Source: Paracoccaceae bacterium
GTDB taxonomy: Bacteria; Pseudomonadota; Alphaproteobacteria; Rhodobacterales; Rhodobacteraceae
Direction: 5' to 3'
DNA: 6,293 bases
NCBI GenBank assembly: GCA_003565055.1
Contig: PXDM01000338.1
Span: 1-6,293, forward strand
Position numbers and translations under genes: made by a program. Under the pieces are notes generated by a model. That model had not been told where the DNA came from. It did no database searches and saw only the letters and a list, made by a program, of their open reading frames with translations. This document shows positions 4,157 to 6,293 of the stretch, one piece after another (positions within the stretch are counted from its first letter, which is position 1; each line of letters starts with the position of its first letter).

Positions 4157-5974
4157 ATGCTGTCACAATTGCGTCAAACGATCACCGCAATGTTGCTCGC
4201 GGCTGCGCTGACACAGCTCCCCGTTGCCGCAAGCGCGGAGCCGCAGCACGCCATAGCTATGTATGGCCAGCCTGCCCTCCCCCCAGATTTTGCGCATCTG
4301 CCGCATGTCAATCCGGACGCGCCCAAGGGCGGGCGCATCGTGCAGGGCGAAGTTGGCAGCTTCGACAGCCTCAATCCGCATATTCTGCGCGGCCGCGCCC
4401 CTTGGCAGTTGCAATTTCTCGCCTATGAGGGGCTGCTTGGCCGCTCCTGGGACGAGCCCTTCACCATGTACGGGCTTCTGGCCGAATCAGTCGAGACCGA
4501 TGAAGCCCGCTCATGGGTCGAATTCACCCTGCGCGAAGAGGCCCGATTCTCCGATGGCAGCCCGGTCACGGTCGAGGATGTGCTCTGGTCCTTCGAGACG
4601 CTCGGCACGATCGGCCATCCCCGCTATCATGGTGCCTGGAGCCGGGTCGAGACCGCCGAAGCCACAGGCCCCCGCTCGCTGCGCTTCACCTTCACGGAGG
4701 CAGACCGCGAATTGCCCCTGATCCTCGGGATGCGCCCGATCCTGCAAAAAGCGCAATGGGAGGGCCTGGATTTCGCGCAATCCGGCACCTCCGTCATCCC
4801 GATCACCACCGCGCCCTATGTCATCGACCGGTTCGAGGCCGGGCGCTATGTCTATCTGCGCCGCAACCCCGATTACTGGGGCCGCGATCTGCCCTTCATG
4901 CGCGGTCAGGCGAACCTGGATGAAATCCGCATGGAATTCTTCGGCGATGGCAATGCGATGTTTCAGGCCTTCACCTCGGGCCTTCTGACCACGATGCGCG
5001 AAACCAATGCCAATGCCTGGAACACGCGCTATAATTTCCCCGCCATCCAGTCCGGCGATGTGGTGAAATCCGAAATCCCGCATCAGCGCCCCTCGGGCCT
5101 TATCGGCTTCGTCATGAACACCCGCAAGCCGATTTTCGCCGATTGGCGCGTGCGCGAGGCGATGATCCATGCCTTCAACTTCGAATATGTCAGCCAGGTC
5201 ATCAATGACAACGAAGACCCGCGCATCACCTCGGTCTTCGGCAATTCCTTCCTCGCGCCCGAACCGGGGCCTGCCACGGGCCGCGTCGCCGAATTGCTCA
5301 GCCCTTTCGCCGATGACCTGCTGCCCGGCACGCTCGACGGCATCACCCTGCCCGTCTCCGATGGCTCCGTCGCCAATCGCGCCAATATGCGCGCCGCCAC
5401 CCGCCTCTTGGCCGAGGCCGGATGGGAGGCCGACAGCGCCGGCACCTTGCGCAACGCCTCAGGCGAGCCCTTCCGCTTCACGCTCCTGTTGCGTCAGGGC
5501 GCGAGCGAGATCCTCTCCATCGCCGATATCTATGCCGAGGCGCTGGGGCGTCTTGGCATGCAGGTCAATGTGAGCCAGATCGATTCCGCGCAATATACCG
5601 AGCGCATGAACGCCTTTGATTTCGACATGACCTATGTGCAACGCGCCATGTCGCTCAGCCCCGGCATTGAACAGCGCAGCTATTGGGGCGCGGAGGCCGC
5701 CACCACCCCCGGCTCGCGCAATCTGATGGGCGTCGAAAGCCCCGCCATCGATGCAATGATCGACCGGCTGCTGACCTCGAGCGAACAGGAAGACTTCGTC
5801 GCCGCCGCCCGCGCGCTGGATCGTCTGGTGATGGCAGGGCGCTTCACAGTGCCGTTCTGGTTCACCGACCGCGCCCGCATCGCCCATGCCCGCGAGCTGC
5901 GCTTCCCCGAGACGCTGCCGATCTATGGCGACTGGATCGGGTTTCAGCCCGATGTCTGGTGGTATGAGGAGTAG
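4157..5974 (+). CDS. YejA-like extracellular solute-binding protein, family 5
   Basis: A 605-residue secreted binding protein of the SBP_bac_5 (DppA/OppA) superfamily, closest in feel to YejA, the periplasmic oligopeptide-binding part of the YejABEF ABC importer. It starts with a Sec signal peptide: charged start, hydrophobic core AMLLAAALTQLPVA and cleavage after AASA at about residue 27. There is no lipobox cysteine, so the mature protein should be free in the periplasm. Recognisable blocks are HAIAMYG (31-37), APKGG (55-59), SFDSLNPHILRG (68-79), FSDGSPVTVEDVLWSF (130-145) and YLRRNPDYWGRDLP (232-245), all typical of this branch. Length is normal and the frame intact. The next gene, 11 bases on, is not a YejB-type permease, so the transporter partner is not visible here. 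The ligand is probably a peptide, but the sequence does not identify it, so I give no gene symbol. Confidence 0.93.
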   Translation: MLSQLRQTITAMLLAAALTQLPVAASAEPQHAIAMYGQPALPPDFAHLPHVNPDAPKGGRIVQGEVGSFDSLNPHILRGRAPWQLQFLAYEGLLGRSWDEPFTMYGLLAESVETDEARSWVEFTLREEARFSDGSPVTVEDVLWSFETLGTIGHPRYHGAWSRVETAEATGPRSLRFTFTEADRELPLILGMRPILQKAQWEGLDFAQSGTSVIPITTAPYVIDRFEAGRYVYLRRNPDYWGRDLPFMRGQANLDEIRMEFFGDGNAMFQAFTSGLLTTMRETNANAWNTRYNFPAIQSGDVVKSEIPHQRPSGLIGFVMNTRKPIFADWRVREAMIHAFNFEYVSQVINDNEDPRITSVFGNSFLAPEPGPATGRVAELLSPFADDLLPGTLDGITLPVSDGSVANRANMRAATRLLAEAGWEADSAGTLRNASGEPFRFTLLLRQGASEILSIADIYAEALGRLGMQVNVSQIDSAQYTERMNAFDFDMTYVQRAMSLSPGIEQRSYWGAEAATTPGSRNLMGVESPAIDAMIDRLLTSSEQEDFVAAARALDRLVMAGRFTVPFWFTDRARIAHARELRFPETLPIYGDWIGFQPDVWWYEE

Positions 5975-5985
5975 GGGCGCGCCCC
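5974..5985 (+). other. Perfect 12-base palindrome spanning the gene junction
   Basis: GGGGCGCGCCCC fills the whole gap between the binding-protein stop and the next ATG, starting at the last base of the stop codon. As RNA, GGGG and CCCC could fold over a CGCG loop. The GGGG is also the likely ribosome-binding sequence (AGGGG, 5973-5977, 8 bases before ATG 5986), so folding would hide it unless ribosomes finishing the upstream gene open it. Confidence 0.5.
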
Positions 5986-6293
5986 ATGCAGAGTGACGCC
6001 ACCCGCCTCGGCGTCACCCTCGCCGCGCTTGGCACGCTGCTCGCCCTCGTCGCGGCAGTGCTGGCGGGGCTGGCGGCGCCATGGTGGGCATGGACAAGCT
6101 ACCTGATCTGGGGCGCGCTATGGGTCACGGCAGCGCTGGGTCTGGGCGATGCCGCCAGCCGCACCTTCCTCGCCGGAACCCTGCGCAAATCAACCTATAC
6201 CCAGATCTACACCACCCTCACCCGCCGCCTGCTCACCCCCCTCTGGACCCGCCTCTGCGACCCCGCCCCCGAGAAAGCCCCCTGGCCCACCCA
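5986..6293 (+). CDS. Membrane protein of unknown function, N-terminal part
   Basis: The frame opens at ATG 5986 and runs past the right edge with no stop, giving 102 complete codons. AGGGG 8 bases upstream is a fair ribosome binding site. The start lies 11 bases after the binding-protein stop, so the two are probably co-transcribed. Two hydrophobic segments are visible at about residues 8-30 (GVTLAALGTLLALVAAVLAG) and 34-55 (WAWTSYLIWGALWVTAALGLG), joined by a very short turn, as in a helical hairpin. An amphipathic, basic stretch follows (RKSTYTQIYTTLTRRLLTPLWTR, about 67-89), then a proline-rich segment (CDPAPEKAPWP). This is not the start of a YejB-type permease as I know it. I do not recognise the family. 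Whether the protein goes on to a soluble domain or further helices cannot be seen. Confidence 0.7.
   Translation, partial: MQSDATRLGVTLAALGTLLALVAAVLAGLAAPWWAWTSYLIWGALWVTAALGLGDAASRTFLAGTLRKSTYTQIYTTLTRRLLTPLWTRLCDPAPEKAPWPT

Noticed and set aside
4511..5170. A 219-codon minus-strand open frame inside the binding-protein gene
   Set aside because: It lies opposite conserved family 5 motifs and has no ribosome binding site or domain of its own.

Overview
The window is about 6.3 kb of high-GC DNA with tightly packed genes, strong Shine-Dalgarno sites and codon use rich in GCG, CTG and ATC. The gene content (psuK/psuG pair, a DUF502 membrane protein, 3-hydroxybutyrate dehydrogenase beside a patatin-like hydrolase, and a YejA-like binding protein) fits an alphaproteobacterium, most likely Rhodobacterales/Rhodobacteraceae. 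The lineage is inferred from gene content and protein similarity recalled from memory; no search was run.

Layout. (1) 1-1248, plus strand: the 3' end of a PfkB-family kinase (probable psuK) followed 12 bases later by psuG. Together they would break down pseudouridine: the kinase makes pseudouridine 5'-phosphate and PsuG splits it into uracil and ribose 5-phosphate. (2) 1294-1998, plus: a two-helix DUF502 membrane protein, 45 bases after psuG and possibly in the same transcript. (3) 1955-3860, minus: bdhA (D-3-hydroxybutyrate dehydrogenase) followed by a patatin-like hydrolase. The hydrolase gene ends inside the 3' end of the DUF502 gene, so the two converge with a 44-base overlap. (4) 3861-4156: a 296-base intergenic region. 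It holds, on the minus strand, a possible promoter, a stem-loop and a textbook intrinsic terminator. These fit a small RNA gene of about 75 nt, or a short terminated leader in front of bdhA. (5) 4157-5974, plus: a secreted YejA-like family 5 solute-binding protein. (6) 5986 to the window end, plus: the start of a membrane protein that I do not recognise.

The protein-coding genes look intact and ordinary, with no frameshifts, insertion sequences, CRISPR arrays, tRNA or rRNA. The least explained structure is the probable small RNA unit at 3968-4077. Lesser points are the tail-to-tail gene overlap, a distinctive AT-rich element between bdhA and the patatin gene, and a binding-protein gene followed by a membrane protein that is not the usual permease.
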